A DNA stretch of 64,000 nt, from positions 1-64,000 of the forward strand of contig CANJIS010000003.1 in the NCBI GenBank assembly GCA_947474565.1, in the 5' to 3' direction. The position numbers and the translations under genes are program-made. Under the pieces are notes generated by a model. It saw only the letters and a program-made list of their open reading frames with translations. It was not told the DNA's origin and made no database searches. This document shows positions 17,991 to 28,513 of this stretch, in pieces. The stretch comes from Alphaproteobacteria bacterium (GTDB taxonomy: Bacteria > Pseudomonadota > Alphaproteobacteria > Micropepsales > Micropepsaceae). Numbering within the stretch: the first letter of the stretch is position 1; each line of letters starts with the position of its first letter.

Positions 17991-18650
17991 TTGGTAACGG
18001 ACGACATTCTGGCCTATCCCGGCTTCCGGACCAGGCGCCGGCTCAGCGACGCGGAACGCCGCCGCCTTGTGGCGCGCGACGGTTTCGCCTGGGCCGTGGT
18101 GGGTTTGATCCACCTGATGATGTTTTTGGGGTTGGTGATCTCGCTGCAGCAGGCGCGCGTCAGGCCCGGCAGGCCCAGCAGCACGGTCGAACAGATTTTC
18201 GACCTCTCGCTGATACGCCGCAACCGCGCCGTGCCGCTCAATCTTGCGCCACCCGAGCCCAACCAGGAACGCGATGTCAGCGCCAAGCCGCTCACCGTCA
18301 TCCCACCCAAGACACCGGTGATCGAAGTGGTGCCGTCCGCGCTCACGGATGGCGATGTGCTGCAAGGCATTGGCCGGTACCTGGCTTGCAGCGCCGGCAT
18401 TTTCGAATATCTCGATCCCCGGCAACAGGCGCGCTGCCAGCACCAGCCCTGGCAGGGCCTGGAATTGCCCAACGGCATGATCGTGCTCAATCCGGGTGCG
18501 CAGATACAACCAGCCCCCTCCGGCGGTCTGCAACTTAGCGGCGCCGACGCCTTGCGGCGCCAGACCCAGCAGGGCGGCTCCAATTGCCCGATCATGGTCA
18601 ACACGCCCTGCCTGGCCGATATGTTCAACGGCGTGCCGGGCCGCCAATGA
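17991..18650 (+). CDS. Uncharacterised single-pass membrane protein
   Basis: This 219-residue protein was not recognised as a named family. It has a basic N-terminus (RTRRRLSDAERRRL), one membrane helix at about residues 32-51 (AWAVVGLIHLMMFLGLVISL), then a proline-rich, probably periplasmic C-terminal region with four cysteines (in LACSAG, ARCQH, SNCPI and TPCLAD). The layout of short cytoplasmic tail, one helix and Pro-rich periplasmic part resembles TonB-like or cell-division anchor proteins, but no such domain is evident. TTG 17991 is the only start giving the full N-terminus. The gene ends 1 nt before the alr start, so it is probably in the same operon. Confidence 0.65.
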   Translation: MVTDDILAYPGFRTRRRLSDAERRRLVARDGFAWAVVGLIHLMMFLGLVISLQQARVRPGRPSSTVEQIFDLSLIRRNRAVPLNLAPPEPNQERDVSAKPLTVIPPKTPVIEVVPSALTDGDVLQGIGRYLACSAGIFEYLDPRQQARCQHQPWQGLELPNGMIVLNPGAQIQPAPSGGLQLSGADALRRQTQQGGSNCPIMVNTPCLADMFNGVPGRQ

Positions 18651-18651
18651 C

Positions 18652-19758
18652 ATGACGGATTTCGAACCCGGCCACTTCGAACCTGCAAGTCTCACCGTGC
18701 GCCTCGGCGCCATCGCGCAGAATTATCGTTTCTTCCAGCGCCTGGCCGGCGCCGCCGCCACCGCCGCGGTGGTGAAGGCCGATGGCTATGGTCTGGGATT
18801 GAAGATGATTGCCCCGGCGCTGGGCGGCGCGGGCGCCGATACATTCTTTGTCGCCCGGCTGTCGGAAGGCATCGCTTTGCGCCCGCTTCTGCCGCAGGCG
18901 CGCATCTATGTGCTGGATGGCGCGCCGCCCGATGCCGTGCCCAGCCTGATCGCCCATCGCCTGACGCCGGTGCTGAGCTCGCTGTCCCAGATCGCGGCCT
19001 GGAGCGCGGCGGGCGGCAAACACGATGCCGCTATCCATATCGACACCGGCATGAACCGGCTGGGTTTGCCACCCGATGAACTCGCCACCCTGGCGGCGGA
19101 ATGGAAAACGCGTCTGGGCGGCATCAATCTGGTGCTGCTGATGAGCCATCTGGCTTGCGCCGACGATCTGGGACCGGACGCGGCGATGAACCGCCGCCAG
19201 CTGGAACGCTTTCGCAGCAGCCTCGCCATGCTGCCGCCAACGCGCGCCAGCCTGGCTGCATCCAGCGGCATCCATCTGGGCAAGGATTATCATTTCGATA
19301 TGGTGCGCCCCGGTATCGGGCTTTATGGCGCCGGACCGAAGGGCCACAAAAACCCCATGAAAAACGTTGCGATTTTGACCGGCCGGGTGCTGCAAGTCCG
19401 CCGAATTGACAAGGGGGACAGCGTTGGTTACGCAGCCACGTTCCACGCAAAAAGGCCAACCATGATCGCCACCGTCGCGCTCGGATATGCCGACGGAATG
19501 CTGCGCGCGGCGTCCAACCGTGGCATGGCGGCGATCAATGGTGCACGCGTGCCGGTGGTGGGCCGTATTTCCATGGACCTCATCACGCTCGATGTCACCG
19601 ACTTGAAGACGCTGCCCCAGCCCGGCGATGAAGCCGAGCTGATGGGCGATACCGTTACCCTGGCCGATGTCGCCGAGGCCGCCGGTACCAACGAATATGA
19701 AATTCTCACCCGGCTCTCGTCCCGCGTGCCGCGCCGCTACACGGATGCCGCCCAATGA
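18652..19758 (+). CDS. alr: Alanine racemase
   Basis: Alr makes D-alanine for peptidoglycan. The 368-residue PLP enzyme has the lysine motif AVVKADGYGLG near residue 37, HIDTGMNRLG, and the barrel/C-terminal domain junction DSVGYAATF carrying the catalytic tyrosine. The conserved GRISMDLITLDVT is also present. The ORF is open upstream to 18496, but ATG 18652 lies right after the preceding stop and fits the family length. It overlaps mlaE by 4 nt. Confidence 0.95.
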   Translation: MTDFEPGHFEPASLTVRLGAIAQNYRFFQRLAGAAATAAVVKADGYGLGLKMIAPALGGAGADTFFVARLSEGIALRPLLPQARIYVLDGAPPDAVPSLIAHRLTPVLSSLSQIAAWSAAGGKHDAAIHIDTGMNRLGLPPDELATLAAEWKTRLGGINLVLLMSHLACADDLGPDAAMNRRQLERFRSSLAMLPPTRASLAASSGIHLGKDYHFDMVRPGIGLYGAGPKGHKNPMKNVAILTGRVLQVRRIDKGDSVGYAATFHAKRPTMIATVALGYADGMLRAASNRGMAAINGARVPVVGRISMDLITLDVTDLKTLPQPGDEAELMGDTVTLADVAEAAGTNEYEILTRLSSRVPRRYTDAAQ

Positions 19759-20531
19759 ACATTGTGGCTGGGATCGGGCGTGCGGTACTGGCGCTGCTGG
19801 CCTCTCTGGGCCGGATCGCCGATTTCACCATCCGCTCGGTGACAAGCATCGTCAGCCCGCCGATTTATGGCCGGCTGATTGCGGTCCAGATTCTGCGCAT
19901 CGGCTATTTCTCGCTGCCGGTGGTCGGGCTCACCGCGCTGTCTACTGGTGCGGTCTTGGCGCTGCAGATTTATCTGGGCGGCAACCGCTATGGCGCCGAA
20001 GCCATCGTGCCGCAGATCGTGGTTCTGGGCATCACCCGTGAATTGGGTCCCGTGATCGCCGGCCTGATGGTGGCGGGCCGCGTCGCCGCCGCCATTGCCG
20101 CGGAAATCGGCACCATGAAGGTGACCGAGCAGATCGATGCGCTCACCACCCTGGCCACCAATCCCATCAAATATCTGGTGGTGCCGCGCTTGATCGCGGC
20201 GGTGGTTTCGATGCCCATTCTGACCGCGATCGGCGACTCCATCGGCGTGTTCGGCGGTTATCTGGTCGCCACACAAAATCTGGGTTTCACCGGCTCCATC
20301 TATCTCAAGAACACGGTGGATTTCGCCACCCGCCAGGACATCATGTCCGGTCTGATCAAGGCGTCGGTGTTTGGTTTCATCGTTGCCCTGATGGGCTGCT
20401 ATCACGGCTTCAATTCCAAGGGCGGCGCTCAGGGCGTGGGCGCGGCGACCACCAGCGCGGTGGTGTCGTCCTGCATTCTCATCCTTGCCGCCGACTTTGC
20501 GCTCACGGCCCTTCTGTTCCACACCGCATGA
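19755..20531 (+). CDS. mlaE: MlaE-family ABC transporter permease
   Basis: This 258-residue inner-membrane permease is from the Mla system, which moves phospholipids between the inner and outer membranes to keep the outer leaflet free of phospholipid. Five or so hydrophobic segments and the family block GITRELGPVIAGLMVAGRV, with the following IGTMKVTEQIDAL, are visible. ATG 19755 overlaps the alr stop. The cognate ATPase follows after 10 nt. The substrate-binding MlaD (MCE) gene, often next in line, is not in this window. Confidence 0.93.
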   Translation: MNIVAGIGRAVLALLASLGRIADFTIRSVTSIVSPPIYGRLIAVQILRIGYFSLPVVGLTALSTGAVLALQIYLGGNRYGAEAIVPQIVVLGITRELGPVIAGLMVAGRVAAAIAAEIGTMKVTEQIDALTTLATNPIKYLVVPRLIAAVVSMPILTAIGDSIGVFGGYLVATQNLGFTGSIYLKNTVDFATRQDIMSGLIKASVFGFIVALMGCYHGFNSKGGAQGVGAATTSAVVSSCILILAADFALTALLFHTA

Positions 20532-20541
20532 GACTTGACCC

Positions 20542-21312
20542 ATGACGGTGGCAAAAATTGAACTGATCGGTGTGAAGAAGCGCTTTGGCAAGAAGCAGGT
20601 GCTGGACGGCATCAATCTGAAAATCGACAAGCAATCCTCCACCGTCATCATCGGCGGCTCCGGCACCGGCAAATCGGTCACTATCAAATGCATTCTGGGC
20701 ATCATCACGCCCGATGAAGGCACCATCCTGATCGACGGCGTGGATGTGACCCACCTTCGCGGCGCGGCCCGTGATGCGGTGATGCGCAAGTTCGGCATGC
20801 TGTTTCAGGGCGCCGCCTTGTTCGACTCGCTCACGGTTTGGGAAAATGTCGCCTTCGGTCTGATCCAGGGCAGGGGCATGAACCGCAACCAGGCCAAGGA
20901 TATCGCCATCCAGAAATTGGCCAAGGTCGGGCTGGGCTCCGATGTGGCGTATCTCTCGCCCGCCGAATTGTCCGGCGGCATGCAAAAGCGCGTCGGCCTG
21001 GCCCGCGCCATCGCCGCCGATCCGGAAATCATTTTCTTTGACGAACCCACCACCGGCCTCGACCCGATCATGGCGGACGTGATCAACGACCTGATCGTCT
21101 CCACGGTGCGCGATGTCGGCGCCACCGCGCTGTCCATCACCCATGACATGGTCAGCTCGCGCAAGATTTCCGACCGCATCGCCATGCTCTATGGCGGCAA
21201 GATCATCTGGGACGGCCCCACCAGCCAGATCAACCAGAGCGGCAATGACTATGTGGACCAGTTCATCCATGGCCGGGCTGAGGGCCCGATCAAAATGGCC
21301 GTGAAAGCCTAG
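20542..21312 (+). CDS. mlaF: MlaF-family ABC transporter ATP-binding protein
   Basis: This 256-residue ATPase partners with MlaE. It has Walker A GGSGTGKSVT near residue 38, a Q-loop in MLFQGAALFDSLTVWENV, signature LSGGMQKRVGLARA, Walker B FFDEPTTGLDP and the switch His in SITHD. The sequence is typical of the Mla/Ttg2A branch. The downstream gene is radA rather than mlaD, so the remaining Mla components must be encoded elsewhere if the system is complete. Confidence 0.93.
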   Translation: MTVAKIELIGVKKRFGKKQVLDGINLKIDKQSSTVIIGGSGTGKSVTIKCILGIITPDEGTILIDGVDVTHLRGAARDAVMRKFGMLFQGAALFDSLTVWENVAFGLIQGRGMNRNQAKDIAIQKLAKVGLGSDVAYLSPAELSGGMQKRVGLARAIAADPEIIFFDEPTTGLDPIMADVINDLIVSTVRDVGATALSITHDMVSSRKISDRIAMLYGGKIIWDGPTSQINQSGNDYVDQFIHGRAEGPIKMAVKA

Positions 21313-21362
21313 CCTGCACAGGGCTTGCTAATTCTGTTCTCTTTTTGTACTCATTTGCCATC

Positions 21363-22760
21363 ATGGCCAAATCATCCCCCACCTTCGCCTGCCAGACCTG
21401 TGGCGCGGTTACGCCCAAATGGTCGGGAAAATGCGAAACCTGCGATGGCTGGAACACCATTACCGAAGAAGGCGCGGCGCCGCCGCTGGGGTCTGGTGCG
21501 GCGCGCCGCAGCAAAGGCCGCAAATTTGCGCTCGAGGATCTCAAATCCCTGGACGCCCCGCCGCCCCGCCGTGTCACCGGCATCGCCGAGTTCGACCGCG
21601 TCACCGGCGGCGGCCTGGTGCCAGGCTCCGCGCTGTTGATCGGCGGCGATCCCGGCATCGGCAAATCCACCATCATTCTTCAGGCCCTGGGCGAGTATGT
21701 GAAACAGGGCGGCCACGCCATCTACATCTCCGGCGAAGAAGCCATGGCGCAGGTGCGGATGCGCGCCGCCCGCATGGGTCTGTCCGACGCGCCGCTGATG
21801 CTGGGTGCTGCCACCAATGTCGAAGACATTCTCGCCACGCTTGAGGCCGGCAGGGCTCCCGGCATCATCGCGGTGGATTCTATCCAGACCTTATGGACCG
21901 GGGCTTTGGATGCCGCCCCCGGCACCATTGCCCAGGTCCGCACCGCCAGCTTTGATCTGGTGCGCTACGCCAAGGCCTCCGGCGCGGCGCTGCTTCTGGT
22001 CGGCCATGTCACCAAGGACGGCCAGATCGCCGGCCCCAAGGCGGTGGAGCATCTGGTGGACGCGGTGCTCTATTTTGAAGGTGAGCGCGGTCATCATTTC
22101 CGGGTACTGCGCGCGGTGAAGAATCGTTTTGGCCCCACGGATGAGATCGGCGTATTCGAAATGACCGGCACCGGTCTTTCCCAGGTCGCCAATCCCTCGG
22201 CGCTTTTCCTCGGTGACCGTGACAGCGTCGCGCCCGGCACAGCAGTGTTCGCAGGTCTGGAAGGCACCAGGCCCTTGCTGTGTGAGATTCAGGCGCTGGT
22301 GGCGGCCTCCAGCTTCGGCACGCCACGCCGTGCGGTGGTGGGCTGGGATACCGGCCGCTTGGCCATGATCATGGCGGTGCTGGATGCCCGCGCCGGCGTG
22401 GGAATCGGCAGCTCCGATGTCTATCTCAACGTGGCCGGCGGCATGAAAATCGGGGAACCGGCCGCCGACCTGGCTGCGGCGGCGGCGTTAATCTCTTCTT
22501 TTGGCGGTGAACCTCTGCCCAGGGAGACTGTATTTTTTGGCGAGATATCCCTTTCGGGCGATACCCGTCCCGTGCCCCAGGCCGAACTTCGCCTGAAAGA
22601 GGCGGCCAAGCTGGGTTTTAAGTCGGCCTATATCCCCAAGGGAACCAAGGCCGACGGCGCAGGCCTGAAATTAACGGAAGTAAACACCGTGGCTGATCTT
22701 CTGATCTTCGCCGGAACCGGGCGCGCGAAGAAGAGAGGTATGGTAGAATCGAATCAATGA
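21363..22760 (+). CDS. radA: DNA repair protein RadA
   Basis: RadA is a RecA-related hexameric helicase that drives branch migration during recombination. The 465-residue protein has the N-terminal C4 zinc finger (CQTCGAVTPKWSGKCETC). The ATPase core has Walker A GGDPGIGKST near residue 98, and the RadA-specific KNRFG motif and the Lon-like C-terminal domain are present. ATG 21363 is preferred to the TTG 18 nt upstream because it gives the family start MAKSSPTFACQ. It overlaps cvpA by 4 nt (ATGA). Confidence 0.96.
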   Translation: MAKSSPTFACQTCGAVTPKWSGKCETCDGWNTITEEGAAPPLGSGAARRSKGRKFALEDLKSLDAPPPRRVTGIAEFDRVTGGGLVPGSALLIGGDPGIGKSTIILQALGEYVKQGGHAIYISGEEAMAQVRMRAARMGLSDAPLMLGAATNVEDILATLEAGRAPGIIAVDSIQTLWTGALDAAPGTIAQVRTASFDLVRYAKASGAALLLVGHVTKDGQIAGPKAVEHLVDAVLYFEGERGHHFRVLRAVKNRFGPTDEIGVFEMTGTGLSQVANPSALFLGDRDSVAPGTAVFAGLEGTRPLLCEIQALVAASSFGTPRRAVVGWDTGRLAMIMAVLDARAGVGIGSSDVYLNVAGGMKIGEPAADLAAAAALISSFGGEPLPRETVFFGEISLSGDTRPVPQAELRLKEAAKLGFKSAYIPKGTKADGAGLKLTEVNTVADLLIFAGTGRAKKRGMVESNQ

Positions 22761-23433
22761 ACCTGTACTTCACCTTCGTGGACTTCCTGGTGGTGGCGGC
22801 GATCATCGTCTCCGCTGGCTATGCCGCCTATCGCGGCTTCACGAGTGAGACGCTCACCATCTTCGCCTGGGCGGCGGCCGCTTTCGCGACCCTCTATTTC
22901 GGTCCCTGGCTCGTTCCCGTCACCCGCACCATGATCGCCACATACTGGCTGGCTGAAGTGGCCGCTTATGCCGGCGTCTTCCTGGTGGTGTTCATCCCGC
23001 TTTCTTTCATGACCCATCGTTTTTCACAGACCGTCAAAAATTCGCCCATCGGTCCGCTCGACCGCTTTCTGGGAATCGCGTTCGGCGTGGTTCGTGGAAT
23101 GGTGGTGGTGGGCCTTTGCTATATCGCCTTTACCAAGTTTGAGCCGCCCAGAGATCAACCGCGCTGGCTCACCGAGGCCCGTACCTATCCCATCATGCAG
23201 ACGACGGCGCTGGCCCTGCTGTCCGCGGTGCCCAGCCAGACCCCCCGCGAATACATAACACCTGAGACCAGCCGTCATAAAGACAGCCTGGGTGAATTGA
23301 TCCGTCAACAGGATGCAGACGCTGCGGCTTCTGACCGCCACGTTTCCGCCAAAAAGCCCGAAAAAACCTATGGCGCCACCGACCGCCGCGCGCTAGATAG
23401 GCTTTTCGAGACGTCAGGCGGAAGCGGCAGGCC

Positions 23434-23437
<4 letters not shown>
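22757..23437 (+). CDS. cvpA: CvpA family membrane protein
   Basis: This 226-residue protein has four predicted membrane helices in its first 130 residues (VDFLVVAAIIVSAGYAAYRG at the start) and the conserved PLDRFLGIAFGVVRG segment, followed by a polar C-terminal tail. CvpA is required for colicin V production in E. coli and is often adjacent to purF, as here; its molecular role is not settled. It overlaps both neighbours by 4 nt. Confidence 0.9.
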
Positions 23438-24918
<1,481 letters not shown>

Positions 24919-24938
24919 TTTTGCCGTCACCGCCAAAC

Positions 24939-25646
24939 ATGACCAAGCCCCTTCAGGATAAAATCATTCTCGTCACCGGCGCTTCGCGCGGCATCGGCCG
25001 CGCCGCCGCCATCGCGCTGGGCGAGGCCGGGGCGCACGTCATCTGCATCGCGCGTACGGTTGGCGGGCTGGAAGAAACCGACGACGCCATTGTGAAGGCA
25101 GGCGGCACCGCGACCCTGGTGCCGTTGAATCTTAAGGATTTCGCGGCCATCGACCGGCTGGGCGCTTCCATTTTCGAACGCTGGGGCAAGCTCGATGGCT
25201 TTTTCGGCAATGCCGGTGTGCTGGGCACGCTTACGCCGCTCACCCATCTGGAGCCGAAGGATTTCGCCGAATTGCTTGACGTGAACATCACGGCCAATTG
25301 GCGGCTGATCCGTTCGCTTGATCCGTTGCTGCGCCTTTCCGATGCCGGACGGGTGCTGTTGATGACCTCGGGCATGGCGCGCAAGCACACGCCCTATTGG
25401 GGCGGTTACGCCATGAGCAAGGCGGCGCTGGAATCCCTGGGCCTGACCTATGCCGCCGAATGTGAAGGCGGCAAGATTAGGGTCAATCTTCTCAATCCTG
25501 GCCCCATCCGTACCGCCATGCGCCGGAAGGCGATGCCGGGCGAGGATCCCGCCACCCTCAAGCGCCCCGAATTGCTGGGGCCGCTGATCGTGGATTTGCT
25601 GTCACCGTCCAACCAGAAAAACGGCGAACGGATCGACTTCCAGTAA
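24939..25646 (+). CDS. SDR family oxidoreductase (YciK-like)
   Basis: This 235-residue short-chain dehydrogenase has NAD(P)-binding TGASRGIGRAAA near residue 14, the FGNAGVLG loop (NNAG equivalent), catalytic Ser in LMTSGMA and the YAMSK (YxxxK) motif. It most resembles the YciK branch found next to purF or other housekeeping genes in many alphaproteobacteria; its substrate is unknown. ATG 24939 starts the fold directly, and the 18 upstream nt in the ORF track are dropped. Confidence 0.88.
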   Translation: MTKPLQDKIILVTGASRGIGRAAAIALGEAGAHVICIARTVGGLEETDDAIVKAGGTATLVPLNLKDFAAIDRLGASIFERWGKLDGFFGNAGVLGTLTPLTHLEPKDFAELLDVNITANWRLIRSLDPLLRLSDAGRVLLMTSGMARKHTPYWGGYAMSKAALESLGLTYAAECEGGKIRVNLLNPGPIRTAMRRKAMPGEDPATLKRPELLGPLIVDLLSPSNQKNGERIDFQ

Positions 25647-25652
25647 TCCTGC

Positions 25653-25680
25653 GGATCGCCAATTACGGATCGCCAATTAC
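25653..25680. repeat. 14-bp tandem duplication across the der stop codon
   Basis: The unit GGATCGCCAATTAC occurs twice head to tail and is followed by a third partial copy (GGATCG) that belongs to the der coding end. On the minus strand each full unit contains the TAA used as the der stop. The duplication therefore copied the stop codon into the intergenic space between convergent genes. Confidence 0.85.
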
Positions 25681-27071
25681 GGATCGTACGGATTGCGGCT
25701 GTTGCCCCGCATCACCAGCCGGATCGGTGTGCCTTTCAGCCCGAAAGCCTCACGCAGGCCATTTACCAGATAGCGTTGATAGGCCTCGGGCAGGGCGTCC
25801 AGCTGGCTGCCGAACAGCGCGAAGGTGGGCGGCCGGCTTTTGATCTGGGTCATGTAACGGATCTTCATCCGCCGCCCGCTCACGGCCGGAGGGGCGTGGC
25901 GTGACACGGCGCTTTCCAGAAACCGGTTCAAGGCCGCGGTGGGAACGCGGCTGTTCCAGGCTTTGTCGGCAGCGATCACCGCCGGCACCAGCCGGTCCAC
26001 GCCCTGGCCGGTCTTGGCCGATACCGCCACCATCGCCGCGCCAATAACCTGCGGCAACAACCGGTCCAGCTTCTCGCGCAGCTCCGCGATGGCGCCGCCG
26101 CAGTCTTCTCGAATGTCCCATTTGTTGACCGCGAAAACCACGGCGCGGCCTTCGCGCGCAATCAGATCGGCAATCGTCAGGTCCTGTTTCTCGAAGGGCT
26201 GGGTGGCGTCGATCATCACGATCACGCAATCGGCAAAGCGGATCGCTTCCAGGGTAGAGGAGACCGACATGCCTTCCAGCACTTCTCCCGCCACGCGCGC
26301 CTTTTTGCGCAGGCCCGCCGTGTCATGCAGCAGGATATCGCGTTCGCCCGCCTTCCAGGGCGCGACAATGGAATCGCGCGTGAGGCCCGCTTCCGGTCCG
26401 ACGATGGAGCGTTCGTCCCCCAACAGCCGGTTGAACAGGCTAGACTTGCCGACATTGGGTCGTCCCACCAAGGCCAGCCGCAGCGGCCGGTCCGTATAAT
26501 CTTCTTCCCGCTCTTCTTCTTCTTTTTCTTCTGTGTTTTCTTCTGGTTCTTCTTCTTCCCCAGTGTCCGCCGGGACATAAGCATGCGGCGCAATCGGCGC
26601 CAGCACTTCGGCCAGATCGATAAAGCCCAGCGCATGCTCCGCCGACAATTCTATCGGCGCGCCAAAGCCCAGCCCATGCATTTCGCCCAGGTCGGTGCGG
26701 CCTTCGCATTTGTTGGCGGCCAGGATGATTTTCTTTCCGGTCTTGCGCAGGGCCCGGGCAATTTCCTTGTCCGCGTCTGTCAGGCCTTCCCGGGCATCGG
26801 TGATGAACAGCAGCACTTCGGCATCGGCGATGGCGGTAAGCGTCTGTTCCACCATGCGCCCCGTGAGGCTTGTGTCGCCGCCCTTGCCTTCAAAACCGGC
26901 GGTGTCGATGACCCGAAGCTCCAGACCATGGAACACCGCCTCCGCAATGCTGCGGTCGCGGGTGACCCCCGGCGTGTCATGGACAATCGCCAGCCGCCGC
27001 CCGAGCAGGCGATTGAAGATGCTGGATTTTCCGACATTCGGCCGGCCGACAATGGCAATTGTAAGCGGCAT
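25677..27071 (-). CDS. der: Ribosome biogenesis GTPase Der (EngA)
   Basis: Der is a double GTPase needed for 50S subunit maturation. The 464-residue protein has a first G domain (GRPNVGKSS near residue 8, DTPGVTRD, DTAGFEG, ANKCEG), a second G domain (GRPNVGKSS near residue 205, GLTRDS, DTAGL, VNKWD), and the C-terminal KH-like domain ending near NSRNPYDP. The linker between the G domains is strongly acidic (EEEEPEENTEEKEEEEREED), longer and more charged than usual. ATG 27071. It lies just downstream of bamB on the same strand, a common order. Confidence 0.96.
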   Translation of the reverse strand: MPLTIAIVGRPNVGKSSIFNRLLGRRLAIVHDTPGVTRDRSIAEAVFHGLELRVIDTAGFEGKGGDTSLTGRMVEQTLTAIADAEVLLFITDAREGLTDADKEIARALRKTGKKIILAANKCEGRTDLGEMHGLGFGAPIELSAEHALGFIDLAEVLAPIAPHAYVPADTGEEEEPEENTEEKEEEEREEDYTDRPLRLALVGRPNVGKSSLFNRLLGDERSIVGPEAGLTRDSIVAPWKAGERDILLHDTAGLRKKARVAGEVLEGMSVSSTLEAIRFADCVIVMIDATQPFEKQDLTIADLIAREGRAVVFAVNKWDIREDCGGAIAELREKLDRLLPQVIGAAMVAVSAKTGQGVDRLVPAVIAADKAWNSRVPTAALNRFLESAVSRHAPPAVSGRRMKIRYMTQIKSRPPTFALFGSQLDALPEAYQRYLVNGLREAFGLKGTPIRLVMRGNSRNPYDP

Positions 27072-27113
27072 GATGAATCCGGCCTCAAGGTACGAAGCGG
27101 TAGGCCTGAAAGC

Positions 27114-28508
27114 CTACCGCAGGGCCAGCAACGTGGCGTCGTTGGTATAGATATAAACGGTGCCGTCGGCCACCACCGGGGCCACCGAGGTGCCGTCATC
27201 CAGGCTCACCCGGCCCAGCAGATCACCGTTATAGGGCGAGAGCGCCTGCATATAGCCGTCCGATGACATCACCAGCAGCTTGTCGGAAACCAGCAGCGGC
27301 CCGGTCCAGGTGATGGGGTCTTCCAGATTGGTTTCATCTTCCCAATTCGGCAATTGATGCACCCAACGAACCTTGCCTTCCTTGCGGGTCAGGCAAAGCA
27401 AGCGGCTGTCATCGGTGATGACATAGACATAGTCACCTGCTGCCAGCGGCGTCTGGGTGCCGCCGACATCGCGCGACCACACCCGGTCGCCGGTGGAAAG
27501 GTTGATACCCGCCATCACGCCGGAATGGCTGATGGCAAAAACCATGTCGCGGTCAATCACGGGACGGCCGGCAATATCGTCCAACTCGCTGAGGGACGTG
27601 ACCTGGCCCGATTGGGACAGCACATCGCTCCAGGCGACCTGGCCGTTCTGTACCCGCAGCGCGTAAAGCTCACCCGACGTGTAAGGCGCCAGCACGAATT
27701 CGCCGGACACGGCGGCGCTGGTGGATGACATGATCCCGGCCGGTTCGGGAATGCCCTGATGCGACCAGAGCTGGCGGCCATCGGCTTCCGCCAGCGCCAT
27801 GAAATGATTGTCATGGGTGGAAATGAAAACCCGCCCACCGCTCACCACCGGCGCATTGACCATGGGAATGCCGACATCATGGTCCCACACCCGGTTGCCG
27901 TTCTTGGCGTCCAGCGCATAGACGACGCCCCAGCCCGAGGTGACGAACAGCTTGCCCGCGTCATAGGCAAGTCCGCCGCTGCCGCCGCTGGTGGGCACGA
28001 TGGTGTTGGGCGTGCCCAGAAGCCCCCACATCGTCGGCCAGTCGGTGCCGTTTTTGGGTGACAATTCCCGGTCCCACACGCGTTCGCCGTTGCGGGTGTC
28101 AAAGGCGAAAACATGGGATTGCGAATCCATGACATAGGCGCGGCCGCCGGCAATCACCGGCGCAGCAGTCACGCGCGACGCGGCATCCGAACCCTTGCCG
28201 CCATTGGCGTCCCAGATTTGCCGCAAGGGGCCGGGGGCAGCCAGATGATAGGTGGCGTTGGACGGGAAACCGCCCGGCTGGCTCCATTCCGGATTGCGGT
28301 ACGGCGCGGGCAGCACCACTGGCGTACTGGCGATGCTGGCATCGGGCCGGATGCTTTCATCAGTGCCCATCAGCGAAATGCGCGCGCCCTTCAGGGTGGA
28401 TCGCTTGCTGCCGCTGAACCAGCTGCTGACCGTGTTCATGGTGGAACCGCAGCCCGCGAGCGAAATCGCGAGCCCAAGCAGCAATGCGGCAGCGGTGATC
28501 CGTTTCAT
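27114..28508 (-). CDS. bamB: Outer membrane assembly lipoprotein BamB (PQQ-type beta-propeller)
   Basis: BamB is a lipoprotein subunit of the BAM complex that inserts beta-barrel proteins into the outer membrane. The 464-residue protein has a lipoprotein signal with lipobox LAGC at about residues 19-22. It then has repeated PQQ-like propeller blades with the pattern AxD-NG--W (FAFDTRNGERVWD, YALDAKNGNRVWD, AGINLSTGDRVWS). ATG 28508 is used; a GTG at 28517 would add three residues and make a GTGA overlap with the upstream gene. It is flanked by the YfgM-like gene and der as in many proteobacteria. Confidence 0.9.
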   Translation of the reverse strand: MKRITAAALLLGLAISLAGCGSTMNTVSSWFSGSKRSTLKGARISLMGTDESIRPDASIASTPVVLPAPYRNPEWSQPGGFPSNATYHLAAPGPLRQIWDANGGKGSDAASRVTAAPVIAGGRAYVMDSQSHVFAFDTRNGERVWDRELSPKNGTDWPTMWGLLGTPNTIVPTSGGSGGLAYDAGKLFVTSGWGVVYALDAKNGNRVWDHDVGIPMVNAPVVSGGRVFISTHDNHFMALAEADGRQLWSHQGIPEPAGIMSSTSAAVSGEFVLAPYTSGELYALRVQNGQVAWSDVLSQSGQVTSLSELDDIAGRPVIDRDMVFAISHSGVMAGINLSTGDRVWSRDVGGTQTPLAAGDYVYVITDDSRLLCLTRKEGKVRWVHQLPNWEDETNLEDPITWTGPLLVSDKLLVMSSDGYMQALSPYNGDLLGRVSLDDGTSVAPVVADGTVYIYTNDATLLALR

Positions 28509-28513
28509 GGACT

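Noticed and set aside
17966-18538. 190-codon ORF overlapping the one-TM protein in another frame
   Set aside because: The composition is Arg/Pro/Gly-rich shadow type, and the 17991 frame has a coherent membrane helix and links to alr.
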